64,000 nucleotides of DNA from the NCBI GenBank assembly GCA_943789375.1, contig CALSTX010000005.1, positions 62,001-126,000 of the forward strand. The letters are read 5' to 3'. A program made the position numbers and the translations under genes. The notes beneath the pieces were generated by a model. That model ran no database searches. It had not been told where the DNA came from and was given only the letters and a program-made list of their open reading frames with translations. Shown here one piece after another: positions 20,919 through 30,108 of this stretch; the stretch's first letter is position 1, and each line of letters opens with the position of its first letter. The stretch comes from an uncultured Opitutales bacterium. Lineage in GTDB: Bacteria > Verrucomicrobiota > Verrucomicrobiia > Opitutales > Seribacteraceae.

Positions 20919-22724
20919 ATGGTGGAAACTCAAAGGATTCGTAATTTTTGTATAATAGCGCATGTCGATCATGGCAAGACTACCTTGTCTGATCGATTAC
21001 TTGGAAAGTACCCAGACTGTGGTAAAGCGTGATATGAAAGACCAACTGCTCGATTCGATGGATCTTGAGCGGGAACGCGGCATAACGATCAAATGTCATC
21101 CGGTCTCGATGACTTACCGGCTACAAGATGGAGAAGAGTACCTATTTAATCTTATTGATACACCCGGGCATGTTGATTTTTCCTATGAAGTTTCTCGTAG
21201 CCTAGCCGCTTGTGAAGGTGCATTACTTTTAATTGATGCATCACAGGGCGTGGAAGCACAAACCCTTGCGAATGCGCAACTTGCCGAGTCTCAAGGTTTA
21301 GAAATTATTCCAGTTATTAATAAGGTGGACCTACCCAGTGCAGACATGTGACCGAGTTTCTAAAGCAAATTGAGGACATCCTCGCAATTCCCGCTGAGGA
21401 AGCAATTCATGCAAGTGGGAAATCAGGCATTGGTGTAAATGAAATCTTGAAGCGGTTGTTCACCGCCTTCCTTCTCCCCGATGGAGCGATTACACCAAGC
21501 CCCGAGCCCTCGTTTTTGACAATCAATTTGATTCTTTTAAGGGAGTCATCTGCTATGTCAGAGTGTTTTCAGGTTCTTTCCATAAAAGTGGAAACTTACT
21601 TCTGATGAGTGATAAACGTAAAACTCAAATTAAGGAACTTGGTCAGTTCTGCCCCCAACCTGTACCAACAAAATCTTTAAATGAAGGTGAGGTTGGCTAT
21701 ATGTGTAACCGGAATTAGAGATGTAGCTGAAATTAAAATCGGTGATACCTTAACATTAGCCGATAACGAGGCGGAAGAAATGCTTCCCGGTTACAAGGAT
21801 GTTCGCCCCATGGTATTTAGCGGTCTTTATCCGCTGGATACATCCGATTACGAGAAACTGAAGAAAAGTGTTGGGAAACTCCGCTTAAACGATGCAGCGT
21901 TCACCTTTCAGTCTGAAACATCTGTAGCTTTAGGCTTTGGTTTTCGTTGTGGATTTCTTGGCCTTTTGCATATGGAGATCATTCAAGAACGGCTTCGCCG
22001 AGAGTATGATCTTGACCTCATTTCAACTTACCCGAGTGTTGTATACAGAGTTCATATGACCACAGGCATTGAGCTAGAGATTGATAACCCCTTGGAGTTG
22101 CCGGACACCACTGAAATATCAAAGATTGAAGAACCCACGATACTGGCAAGAATCCATGCCCCAAATCACTGTATTGGTGATTTACTGGCCCTTGTTACCG
22201 AAAAAAGGGGTTCATGTAGTAATACAGAAACGATAGACGAAACTAGGGTTATGCTTACCTGCCATCTTCCACTCAATGAGATTCTTGTAGATTTCAATGA
22301 CCGATTAAAAAGTGTAACCCATGGATATGGGTCTATGGATTATGACATGGATGATTATGTTGAATCAGACTTGGTACGCATGGAAATATTAGTAAATTCT
22401 GAACCTGTGGATGCTTTCTCAACCATTGTACACAAAGATAAAGCAGAAACGAGGGGAAGGGCACTTTGCTCAAAACTTAAGGAAATTTTGCCCCGTCAGC
22501 TTTTCAAGATTTCTTTACAAGCAGGTGTCGGAGGTAAGGTAATTGCGAGGGAGACCATCAGTGCAATGCGTAAAGATGTGACCGCGAAATGTTACGGGGG
22601 AGATATAAGCCGAAAGAGAAAACTTTTAGACAAGCAAAAAGAAGGGAAAAAAAGAATGAAACAAATAGGAAGTGTAAATATTCCCCAAGAAGCTTTTGTA
22701 CAAATATTGAAAAGCTCATCCTAA
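20919..22724 (+). CDS. lepA: Elongation factor 4 (LepA), frameshifted as sequenced
   Basis: The true start is ATG 20919, giving [20 protein letters not shown] with the G1 P-loop; a one-base shift near 21005 (A-run) leads to [36 protein letters not shown] and [12 protein letters not shown]. Further shifts occur near 21350, around 21450-21500 and near 21700, after which [18 protein letters not shown] and the rest run intact to the LepA C-terminal domain ([20 protein letters not shown]). All interruptions are single-base. LepA is a ribosome-associated GTPase that acts on stalled or early translation complexes. lepB follows 3 bases later, the classical lepA-lepB pair. Confidence 0.9.
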
Positions 22725-22727
22725 CTC

Positions 22728-24113
22728 ATGATGAACCCAAAAAAAGCAAGCCGCACAGAAAAAAAAGGGGCAAAAGAAATATTACGCCTTGGACTCAAAG
22801 TCTTCGCTTATCGAAAAGATGTGATCTCGTCTGAAGAAAGGGAGGAGTTAGAGTCAGCCAATACTGAACTGGCTAAGCAATTAAAAGCAAAACCAGTTTA
22901 TTCCGAAAATCTTGAAAAAACCGCAAAAAGAGTAGACCTAGCTTTGCAAAAATCAGGATCTTTGTACTACCACAAAAAATCTTGGGTTGAAAATGTGGAG
23001 ATGCTTTTAGTCGCAGCTATTGTTGTAATTGGAATTAGGAGTTTTTTCGTTCAACCTTTTATTATTCCTACAAACTCGATGTATCCATCTTTCTTTGGGA
23101 TGCAGCCGAAGGTTTACGAGGGAAATGAGGATATTCCAAATGTTGCGGAGCGGGCAATCGATAAGATTCTGCTAGGTGCCTCTCATTTCAGCGTGGAATC
23201 TGAAAGTAAAGGCAAATTATACCTCAAGCTCCAAAGTGGAGCACCATTCCGATTTGTTCAAGGTACATTTCCTCATGGAAGGTTTTTTATTTTTCCTAAT
23301 ACACTCAAGGAATACATTTTTGAAATTGGTGGAAAAGATCACAAGCTTTTAGTGCCAGCAGAGTTTGATTTGGACGAGCTCTTAGCTCGAAAATTTGCCG
23401 GAATTGAAGATCTGAGAGACTTACCATTAATTGTTTCCCAAGATCATGGGTTTATGGGGAAACGTCTTAAGCTCAGTGACCAAATTCTCCAAAAAGGTGA
23501 CATCGCTCTTGCATTTGATATCTTACTCGGAGATGCCTTATTTGTAGATCGTATGAGTTATAATTTTGTAACACCAAAATCTGGAGACCCTGCAGTTTTT
23601 AGAACTGGAAAGATCGATCAATTTAACCGTTCGTTAACTATGCCTGTACGTCCAATTGGTGAAGATAAGTATTACATTAAAAGACTCGTTGGTGAACCTG
23701 GTGACACCCTAGAGATGAGAGTTCCCGAATCTATTTTTACAAATGGAACAGATCTTAGAAAAGGTGTTCCTGGCATACTTTTTAGAAACGGTCAACCAAT
23801 CTCAGGTAAAACCGCTTTTAACGAAAATAGAAAAAGAACTGAAATTCTCTCCAAATCTCCTAATCAAGAAAATACTCTAGGATATCCAGGTTATCGAGCG
23901 GATGGATTATTATCTAATAAAAGCATATTAGTAGTTCCTGACCGAAACAGTTCAATTAACCCAACTAAGAAAAAAGCCTTCTTTGCTATGGGCGATAATT
24001 CAACTGATAGTTTAGACGGTAGGTCTTGGGGATTTGTACCAGAAAATGAAATCATCGGGAAAGCATTATTTGTCTATTATCCATTTACTAAAAGATGGGG
24101 GGTTTCAGAGTAA
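22728..24113 (+). CDS. lepB: Signal peptidase I LepB, long form
   Basis: 461 residues, far longer than the usual 250-320. A membrane anchor lies near residues 91-108, followed by the catalytic serine S117 in FIIPTNSMYPSF; the catalytic lysine is near residue 318 in YYIKRLVGEPGDTL, and the last signature is AMGDNSTDSLDGRSWGFVP. Between Ser and Lys boxes there is an insertion of roughly 150 residues, and the ~85-residue N-terminal part is charged and probably cytoplasmic. Such long SPase I proteins are known in Verrucomicrobiota and Planctomycetota. It removes signal peptides from exported proteins. Confidence 0.93.
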   Translation: MMNPKKASRTEKKGAKEILRLGLKVFAYRKDVISSEEREELESANTELAKQLKAKPVYSENLEKTAKRVDLALQKSGSLYYHKKSWVENVEMLLVAAIVVIGIRSFFVQPFIIPTNSMYPSFFGMQPKVYEGNEDIPNVAERAIDKILLGASHFSVESESKGKLYLKLQSGAPFRFVQGTFPHGRFFIFPNTLKEYIFEIGGKDHKLLVPAEFDLDELLARKFAGIEDLRDLPLIVSQDHGFMGKRLKLSDQILQKGDIALAFDILLGDALFVDRMSYNFVTPKSGDPAVFRTGKIDQFNRSLTMPVRPIGEDKYYIKRLVGEPGDTLEMRVPESIFTNGTDLRKGVPGILFRNGQPISGKTAFNENRKRTEILSKSPNQENTLGYPGYRADGLLSNKSILVVPDRNSSINPTKKKAFFAMGDNSTDSLDGRSWGFVPENEIIGKALFVYYPFTKRWGVSE

Positions 24114-24140
24114 GTATAGTTATTTCGCACAATATACATT

Positions 24141-25670
24141 ATGTCTAATCAATGCATTGAAGCAGAATGGTTACCACAGCGAGCAGCTGGCGGGCTTTTG
24201 CACCTTACATCCCTTCCATCGGATACTGGTGTGGGAAATTTAGGTGGCAGTGCGTATTCATTTATCTCATTTCTCGAAAATGCTGGATTCCAATTTTGGC
24301 AAATGTGTCCAGTTGGCCCAACCGGTTTTGGGGATTCTCCATATCAAGTATTTTCTTCTTTTGCAGGTAATCCCTACCTTATCGATTGGAAACCAATTCA
24401 AGATCAAAACCTAATCTTAAACAGTGAATTGCAAACCCTGCAGAACCTTCCAAAAGATGAAGTTGATTATGGAGGGTTATATGAAATTTTTTTTCCCGTA
24501 GCTCGAAAATCTTATCAGCGTTTTTCAACTAACACATCCGTCTTAGATCATCTTTACGGAAGTTTTTCACTCTTTTTAGATAAAAATAAAGAATGGCTTG
24601 ATCCTTACTGCCATTTTCAGACCTTAAAAAAAGTATACAAAAATCTTCCTTGGTGGGAATGGCCACGCGACTGCCATCAAAATATTGATGAAGTTAAGGA
24701 AGATCCTGAATTTAAATTTAACCAGTACTTACAATACATTTTCCGTGGGCAATGGTTTAAACTTAAAGAGTTCGCTGAGAGTAAAAATATAAAGTTAATC
24801 GGAGATCTTCCTATTTACTGTGCCCCTGACTCTGCCGATGTTTGGAGTGAGCCCGAATTATTCGAAATTAATGCGAACGCATCGGGTTTCACTAATGTGG
24901 CAGGTGTACCACCTGATTATTTTAACGAAAATGGTCAATATTGGGGGAATCCACTGTATGCTTGGGATAAACATGCCGAGAATAACTATTCTTGGTGGAT
25001 GAAGCGCTTGTCTTTACAACTCGAACTTTTTGATGTAGTTCGGATTGATCATTTTCGAGGTTTTAACGACTATTGGAGCATAAGTACAGAACACAAAGAT
25101 GCAAAACTCGGGAAATGGGTTAAGGGTCCAGGCTTGGATTTTTGGAAGGTTACCCAAGAAAAATTTCCTTCCATGCCCTTCTTAGCAGAAGACTTGGGGC
25201 TGATTTCTGAGGAAGTTCGAAAACTTAGGGATGATACTTCCCTTCTTGGGATGGCAGTTCTACAATTTGCATTCGATGGCGACTCCCTAAACCTCTACCT
25301 GCCTCATAACCTTGCCCAGAATCTGGTCCTGTACACCGGGACGCATGATAATGATACGGCTAAAGGATGGTTCGACCACTTATCTCAAGAAATTAAAGAT
25401 AACTTTCGCTCCTACCTAAATGTTTCTGGGCATGATGTAAGTTGGGACATGCTTCGCTGTGCATACCGAACCGTTTCTCCTCTTGTTGTAGTGCCCGTTC
25501 AGGATGTCTTAGGTCTAGGGTCTCAGGCGAGATTAAATCAACCCGGTATTCCTCAAGGAAATTGGACTTGGCGGTTAACCTTTGAGCAACTTGATCATCT
25601 TCATTTCCAACATTCCAAATACCTTCGTGAGCAGGCCAAAATCTGTGGAAGGTTGCTATCTAAACCGTGA
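24141..25670 (+). CDS. malQ: 4-alpha-glucanotransferase MalQ
   Basis: 509 residues, GH77. The N-terminus RAAGGLLHLTSLPSDTGVGN and WQMCPVGPTGFGDSPYQ are typical; the catalytic nucleophile Asp is in FDVVRIDHFRGF and the acid/base Glu in FLAEDLGLI, with the third carboxylate in TGTHDNDT. It moves maltooligosaccharide chains between glucans (disproportionation). A glycogen/pullulan debranching enzyme occurs at 51-53 kb, which suggests a glycogen cycle in this organism. It starts 27 bases after lepB. Confidence 0.95.
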   Translation: MSNQCIEAEWLPQRAAGGLLHLTSLPSDTGVGNLGGSAYSFISFLENAGFQFWQMCPVGPTGFGDSPYQVFSSFAGNPYLIDWKPIQDQNLILNSELQTLQNLPKDEVDYGGLYEIFFPVARKSYQRFSTNTSVLDHLYGSFSLFLDKNKEWLDPYCHFQTLKKVYKNLPWWEWPRDCHQNIDEVKEDPEFKFNQYLQYIFRGQWFKLKEFAESKNIKLIGDLPIYCAPDSADVWSEPELFEINANASGFTNVAGVPPDYFNENGQYWGNPLYAWDKHAENNYSWWMKRLSLQLELFDVVRIDHFRGFNDYWSISTEHKDAKLGKWVKGPGLDFWKVTQEKFPSMPFLAEDLGLISEEVRKLRDDTSLLGMAVLQFAFDGDSLNLYLPHNLAQNLVLYTGTHDNDTAKGWFDHLSQEIKDNFRSYLNVSGHDVSWDMLRCAYRTVSPLVVVPVQDVLGLGSQARLNQPGIPQGNWTWRLTFEQLDHLHFQHSKYLREQAKICGRLLSKP

Positions 25671-25684
25671 CGATTGCCGTTTAA

Positions 25685-27466
25685 ATGAAAAGAAGTTTGA
25701 AAAAAGAAATTAAGGTTGATCGAATATTTCCTTATTTTTTACTCTTAAAGCCCCTTTGGCTTCCTTTTTCGGGGGCACTCATTTGCGGTATAATATATGG
25801 GGTTTCAAGCGGGTTTGGTTTACCTTTTATGATGGAGCAGATCTTCCCCAAAATTTTCCCAAGCGACTCCATAGATGACACCCAAAAACTCGAAACGCTT
25901 GATTTAGTTTTATATGTTGGATGGTTTCCATTGGTTTTTCTAATTCGTGGTGTAAGTGGTTATTTCAATACTTATCTGATTAACTTTTGTGGAGTGAAAG
26001 TTTTGGAAAAAATCCGAGTTCAAGTTTTTACTAAACTACAAAGACTCCCTCTGTCTTTCTTCCACAAAAATCAGGAAGGTGATTTACTTAGCCGAGTAAG
26101 CAATGATACCGGACAATTGCAAAATGCCGTGCTTTCAATCAGCAATGATCTAGTGAGACAACCCATTACATTTGTTGGAGCCGTTGCTGCACTCGTTCTG
26201 ATTGCGCTACAGAATGAAGGCATGTCTTTTGTTTTACTGTGTCTTTTAGTTGTACCTATTTGTATTTTTCCAATCAGAAAAATTGGACAAATTCTATTGG
26301 TTAAAGCTCTAGGTATGCAGGAAACTGCTGGCGGTATGACCGCTATCTTAAGCGAAAATCTTTCTGCATCTCGAGAAGTTAGAGCCTTTAACCTTGAAGA
26401 CAGGGAAATCCAAAGGTTTAGAGATTCTTCCAGGGAATACTTATGGGCAAGAATGAAGGTAATCAAATATTCCCACCTGCTTACACCAATTATTGAAATC
26501 ATCACTGCACTTGGAATATCGGTTGCTATATTCCAAGCCTCTAAAACAGGAATAAAACTGGAAGCATTTATTCCAGTCATTATGGCACTGTACATGTCAT
26601 ACGAGCCGATAAAAAAACTTGGTTCAATTCAAAATCAGCTCAAGCAGGCACTTGCATCTATTCAGAGAATTGATGACATCTTGGATGCAGAGGAAAGTGT
26701 GGTCGATCCTGTAAATCCGATTTCAAAAGAGCTAGTTGGTGAAATCCAATTTCAAAATGTATCTTTCTCTTATGATGAATCAGATAAGGCGTCCCCTGCC
26801 CTCCATAGTATCAATTTAGCTATTGAGCCTGGCGAGGTTGTGGCACTCGTGGGTCCTAGCGGTGCAGGTAAAACCACACTTGCCGGCTTATTACCTAGAT
26901 TTTTTGATCCAGTAGAGGGAAAGATCCTGATAGACGGCATTGATATAACTCACCTCAACTTGCGCAATCTAAGGGAATCAATTGCTCTCGTGCCACAGAA
27001 ACCCTTCTTATTTGATCTATCAGTTGAAGGTAATATAAAACTTGGCAAATCACAGTATACTGGAAACTCCCTGCTTGATTCTGTAGAAAAAGCAAATGCT
27101 GCAGAATTCGTCTATGAATTACCAAATAAATTAAAGGAGAGATTAGGTGAAAATGGAAACAGGCTTTCAGGCGGGCAAATCCAACGCCTTGCCATGGCAC
27201 GTGCCTTTTACAAAAATTCTCCAATCTTGATACTTGATGAAGCCACATCTGCCCTAGATTCTGAAAACGAAAATATAATCCATGAATCTATGGCACAGCT
27301 TATAAAAGGGAAAACAACTATTCTGATAGCCCATCGATTTAGTTCCATCCGATTGGCCACCCGAATCATTGTAATGGATGGTGGTAAAATAATTGCGAAT
27401 GGGAAACACAAAGAGATCTATGAAAGCTGTGAACTATACAAAACTCTCTACGACCGTCAGGCTTGA
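25685..27466 (+). CDS. ABC transporter ATP-binding/permease protein (MsbA-like)
   Basis: 593 residues: an N-terminal six-helix membrane domain (residues ~25-325) fused to a nucleotide-binding domain with Walker A VGPSGAGKTT, Q-loop VPQKPFLF, signature RLSGGQIQRLAMARAF and Walker B ILILDEATSALD. This is the type IV exporter half-transporter layout, working as a homodimer. Related proteins flip lipid A core (MsbA), other lipids or drugs; the substrate cannot be told. It begins 14 bases after malQ and its 3' end faces the next, minus-strand gene. Confidence 0.88.
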   Translation: MKRSLKKEIKVDRIFPYFLLLKPLWLPFSGALICGIIYGVSSGFGLPFMMEQIFPKIFPSDSIDDTQKLETLDLVLYVGWFPLVFLIRGVSGYFNTYLINFCGVKVLEKIRVQVFTKLQRLPLSFFHKNQEGDLLSRVSNDTGQLQNAVLSISNDLVRQPITFVGAVAALVLIALQNEGMSFVLLCLLVVPICIFPIRKIGQILLVKALGMQETAGGMTAILSENLSASREVRAFNLEDREIQRFRDSSREYLWARMKVIKYSHLLTPIIEIITALGISVAIFQASKTGIKLEAFIPVIMALYMSYEPIKKLGSIQNQLKQALASIQRIDDILDAEESVVDPVNPISKELVGEIQFQNVSFSYDESDKASPALHSINLAIEPGEVVALVGPSGAGKTTLAGLLPRFFDPVEGKILIDGIDITHLNLRNLRESIALVPQKPFLFDLSVEGNIKLGKSQYTGNSLLDSVEKANAAEFVYELPNKLKERLGENGNRLSGGQIQRLAMARAFYKNSPILILDEATSALDSENENIIHESMAQLIKGKTTILIAHRFSSIRLATRIIVMDGGKIIANGKHKEIYESCELYKTLYDRQA

Positions 27467-27481
27467 GAAAGGTTGTGGTTT

Positions 27482-28051
27482 TTAACTTTTCTTCATTCTT
27501 GCTCCCTCATTTAAAAGCTTGATTATTTGCAGACTATCACTGGGCACTCCTTTAGGGCACGCCTCAGTAGCACGTAAATAAAAGGGTAGCACCGACCGTA
27601 AAAAACAAAGCAGGTTTGAACAAAAAAAACCGGCAAGCAGCACTTCAAGCCAAATAAATAAAGCACACTCACTAATTATGACAGGAACGATGATGACAGT
27701 GAGCAATGATAAAATCGGACCAGCTAAGAGAATACTCACTTTCCTGGTCAGGCACAGTCTTTGTTCTTGAAAACTAACATATCCTATTAAGGGAGACTTA
27801 AAAGAAATATGAAACTCACATCTGCCTATTATATTTTTATAAAAAGGTCTCTCTCCCACATTTATCGATACAGGTCCATGGGTAAAGAAAAGAGTTGGGA
27901 TCAAATGGCCAATTTCGTGTATTAAGGTAGCAAGTGAACGGCTTGCATACATGGAAACCCATGCAAGCACAAGCCACGGTACCCCTTCTAGGCTAAAGTA
28001 ATTTATATAGTCCCCCAAAATATACATATTATCAAATGATCTTGAATACAT
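27482..28051 (-). CDS. Small membrane protein with HEIGH motif, M50-like putative metalloprotease
   Basis: 189 residues with about four hydrophobic segments. The first long one contains RSLATLIHEIGHLIPTLFF, the HExxH zinc site embedded in a membrane helix as in site-2 proteases (M50). A second segment has LAGPILSLLTVIIVPVII, and the last part SDSLQIIKLL holds an aspartate where M50 enzymes have their third ligand, though the usual NxxPxxxxDG is not clear. It may cut membrane-bound substrates or be an inactive relative. It lies between an ABC exporter and a divergent HAD gene. Confidence 0.6.
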   Translation of the reverse strand: MYSRSFDNMYILGDYINYFSLEGVPWLVLAWVSMYASRSLATLIHEIGHLIPTLFFTHGPVSINVGERPFYKNIIGRCEFHISFKSPLIGYVSFQEQRLCLTRKVSILLAGPILSLLTVIIVPVIISECALFIWLEVLLAGFFCSNLLCFLRSVLPFYLRATEACPKGVPSDSLQIIKLLNEGARMKKS

Positions 28052-28090
28052 TCATTGGATGCGCGAAGTATAATGTCATAGCAATCTTTT

Positions 28091-28546
28091 ATGTTTCGAT
28101 TTCTTTATAATAAATTTTTTACCCCAAAGCTAAATGTACGCGTCCCTCACACCAAAGGCTTATCTTTGACTGATATGAATCAATTTGGAGAAGAACAAGA
28201 GTCTTTGCAATGGATTGGTGTGGACCTAGATGGAACGCTGGCAAATGCCGACCCCTGGCAGGGATTTGAGCACATTGGAAAACCAGTACCGAATATGCTA
28301 AAACGAGTAAAGATTTGGTTGGAACTTGGATATAAAGTTAAAATCGTTACGGCACGGGCCCAGAATCCTGAACTTGCCATTCCTCCAATTCAAAAATGGC
28401 TTACAAAGAATGGACTACCCGATCTTGAAATTACCAATGCTAAAGACATGAACATGATTGAACTTTGGGACGATCGTTGCGTGCAAGTTATACCTAATAC
28501 AGGAAACCCAATTGGGCCCAACCCTGAGCCTTACAGGCGAACTTAG
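28091..28546 (+). CDS. HAD-superfamily hydrolase-like protein
   Basis: 151 residues. The HAD motif I is WIGVDLDGTLAN (DxDGT) and motif II is VKIVTARAQN; the end has ELWDDRCVQV, matching the acidic motif IV. The general function is phosphate-ester hydrolysis, but small HAD proteins of this sort are largely uncharacterised. The first ~35 residues (basic, aromatic) are not part of the fold. The gene is divergent from the HEIGH membrane protein, with 39 bases between them. Confidence 0.7.
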   Translation: MFRFLYNKFFTPKLNVRVPHTKGLSLTDMNQFGEEQESLQWIGVDLDGTLANADPWQGFEHIGKPVPNMLKRVKIWLELGYKVKIVTARAQNPELAIPPIQKWLTKNGLPDLEITNAKDMNMIELWDDRCVQVIPNTGNPIGPNPEPYRRT

Positions 28547-28610
28547 GCACAATATAGAAAGTTATAGCAGTCAATTTCCTTAGAAATATGTAGGTAATGT
28601 GTACCTTTTA

Positions 28611-28630
28611 TTTTGATCCCTTCATCAAAA
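28611..28630. repeat. Short inverted repeat upstream of TerB/J-domain gene
   Basis: TTTTGAT (28611-28617) and ATCAAAA (28624-28630) form a perfect 7-base inverted repeat with loop CCCTTC, 17 bases before the next ATG. It may be an operator or a weak terminator of the HAD gene; nothing decides between these. Confidence 0.35.
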
Positions 28631-28647
28631 GGATTTAAAATAGCTTC

Positions 28648-29532
28648 ATGAATTGGTGGGGAAAACTTGTCGGCACAGGTGTAGGAATGCTTGCTGGTCC
28701 CATTGGAGCAATGGCAGGAGCTGCAATCGGTCACTTGTATGATGACAAAACTGTGCCTAAGAATGAGCAACAAGCTCGAATTCTATATCTTGCCTATTTT
28801 TTCTCTTGTGCTGGAAAAATTGCTAAAGCCGATGGAGTGATTTCAGAGTCAGAAATTAAAGTAACCCAAAGCCTAATTGATCGACTAAAATTAAATAAAA
28901 AAACAAGTGATTTTGCCAAAAATGTATTCAGGAAATCTAAGGCAAGTAAAAGGCATATAGAGAAAGATTATCATGAACTGGGCCAATTGATTAAATATGA
29001 TATAACAGTTGGACAAAGCTTTCTCGGCGGTCTTTTTGAAATTGTCCAATCCAATGGTAAAACTTTTAATCGGAATCAATTGCTCTTGCTTTTTCTTGGG
29101 GAAGAGAAATTAAAACTACCAGCAGGAACAATAATATCTTGGACTAAAGGAGGATACTCTCCCCCCCACCCTAATCACATAAATACTTCAAATTATACTA
29201 TTACCCTAGAAGAATCTTTTGAAACTCTTGGTCTGCCAAGCAATTCTTCTAATGAAGAAATTAAAAAAGCCTACCGCGAAAAAGCTTCTCATTTTCACCC
29301 TGATAAACTTAGTAGTAAAAACCTGCCCTCCGAATTTTTAGATTTTGCAAATTCACAGCTTGCCAGGATTAATCAAGCTTTTGAAGAAATCAAAAAAAAA
29401 ACGTCCTACTCTATAATACGCCCGTCTCTCATCCTGATCACACGGTTACAACTTTGGGCAAGCTCAATGTTATGGGTTACGAGTAGAACTGAGATGTTTT
29501 CTTCTGTCGCAAGTTTTGATAAAACAGAATAA
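28648..29532 (+). CDS. TerB-like / J-domain protein (DjlA-like)
   Basis: 294 residues as read. An N-terminal Gly/Ala-rich hydrophobic segment (VGMLAGPIGAMAGAAIGHLY) could anchor it; residues ~45-145 are a TerB-like all-helical domain (IAKADGVISESEIKV), and residues ~195-250 a J domain with HPD in AYREKASHFHPDKL. DjlA-type proteins stimulate DnaK at the membrane. The last ~40 residues follow a run of ten A (29392-29401) and run through the 3' end of the convergent ABC gene; with nine A the protein would stop at 29416 after IKKKRPTL. The true C-terminus is therefore doubtful. Confidence 0.8.
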   Translation: MNWWGKLVGTGVGMLAGPIGAMAGAAIGHLYDDKTVPKNEQQARILYLAYFFSCAGKIAKADGVISESEIKVTQSLIDRLKLNKKTSDFAKNVFRKSKASKRHIEKDYHELGQLIKYDITVGQSFLGGLFEIVQSNGKTFNRNQLLLLFLGEEKLKLPAGTIISWTKGGYSPPHPNHINTSNYTITLEESFETLGLPSNSSNEEIKKAYREKASHFHPDKLSSKNLPSEFLDFANSQLARINQAFEEIKKKTSYSIIRPSLILITRLQLWASSMLWVTSRTEMFSSVASFDKTE

Positions 29533-30086
29533 ACTATTTTTGAATTTTCGCTGTCAAGATTACCAGTGGGCTCATCTGCAAGAATGAGCGATGGTGAATT
29601 AATAATGGCACGGGCAATTGCAACACGTTGCTGTTCTCCACCGGACAATTTGTGAGGGAAACGACTAGCTTTATCAAGTAAGCCAAATTTATCTAAAACA
29701 TTTCTAGCTTTTTTATGTGAAGTTGTTGCTGAATGGCCTGCCTTTCGCATGGGTAAGGCAACATTATCTAAAACTGATAACTCTTTGATTAAAAAGTGAA
29801 ATTGGAAAACAAATCCTAATTTATGATTTCTTAAAACAGTTCTGGTTTGGTCATCACACTTTAATACATCCTTTTCGTGTAAGAAAATATCACCACTATC
29901 TGGCCTGTCTAAGAGACCAAGCAAGTAAAGCAGAGTACTTTTCCCGCAGCCTGACGGACCGACAATAGAGGTAATCTCACCTGGTAGCAGTTCCATAGAA
30001 ACATCTTTCAAAACATGAGTGGGAATACCAGCCTCGTTAAAAGAATACCGTAGGTTTTTTGCTTGAAGTAATGGAGAATGTTTCAT
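29406..30086 (-). CDS. ABC transporter ATP-binding protein (LolD/MacB type)
   Basis: About 226 residues from the ATG at 30086; a longer frame to 30179 overlaps the upstream permease and has no family similarity in the extra part. Walker A is [10 protein letters not shown], signature [16 protein letters not shown], Walker [15 protein letters not shown], the LolD/MacB/FtsE subfamily pattern. It powers the FtsX-like permease encoded just upstream (22 bases), with an adaptor and a TolC-like channel completing the operon. Substrate is unknown; lipoprotein release, antibiotic or peptide export are all possible. Confidence 0.88.
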   Translation of the reverse strand: MKHSPLLQAKNLRYSFNEAGIPTHVLKDVSMELLPGEITSIVGPSGCGKSTLLYLLGLLDRPDSGDIFLHEKDVLKCDDQTRTVLRNHKLGFVFQFHFLIKELSVLDNVALPMRKAGHSATTSHKKARNVLDKFGLLDKASRFPHKLSGGEQQRVAIARAIINSPSLILADEPTGNLDSENSKIVYSVLSKLATEENISVLLVTHNIELAQSCNRVIRMRDGRIIE

Positions 30087-30108
30087 GGGTCGCTTAGATA
30101 CTTCGTAA

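Noticed and set aside
20919..22724. Programmed ribosomal frameshifting in lepA
   Set aside because: Several shifts in both directions, with no conserved slippery heptamer or downstream stimulator and no precedent in lepA; homopolymer error explains them better.
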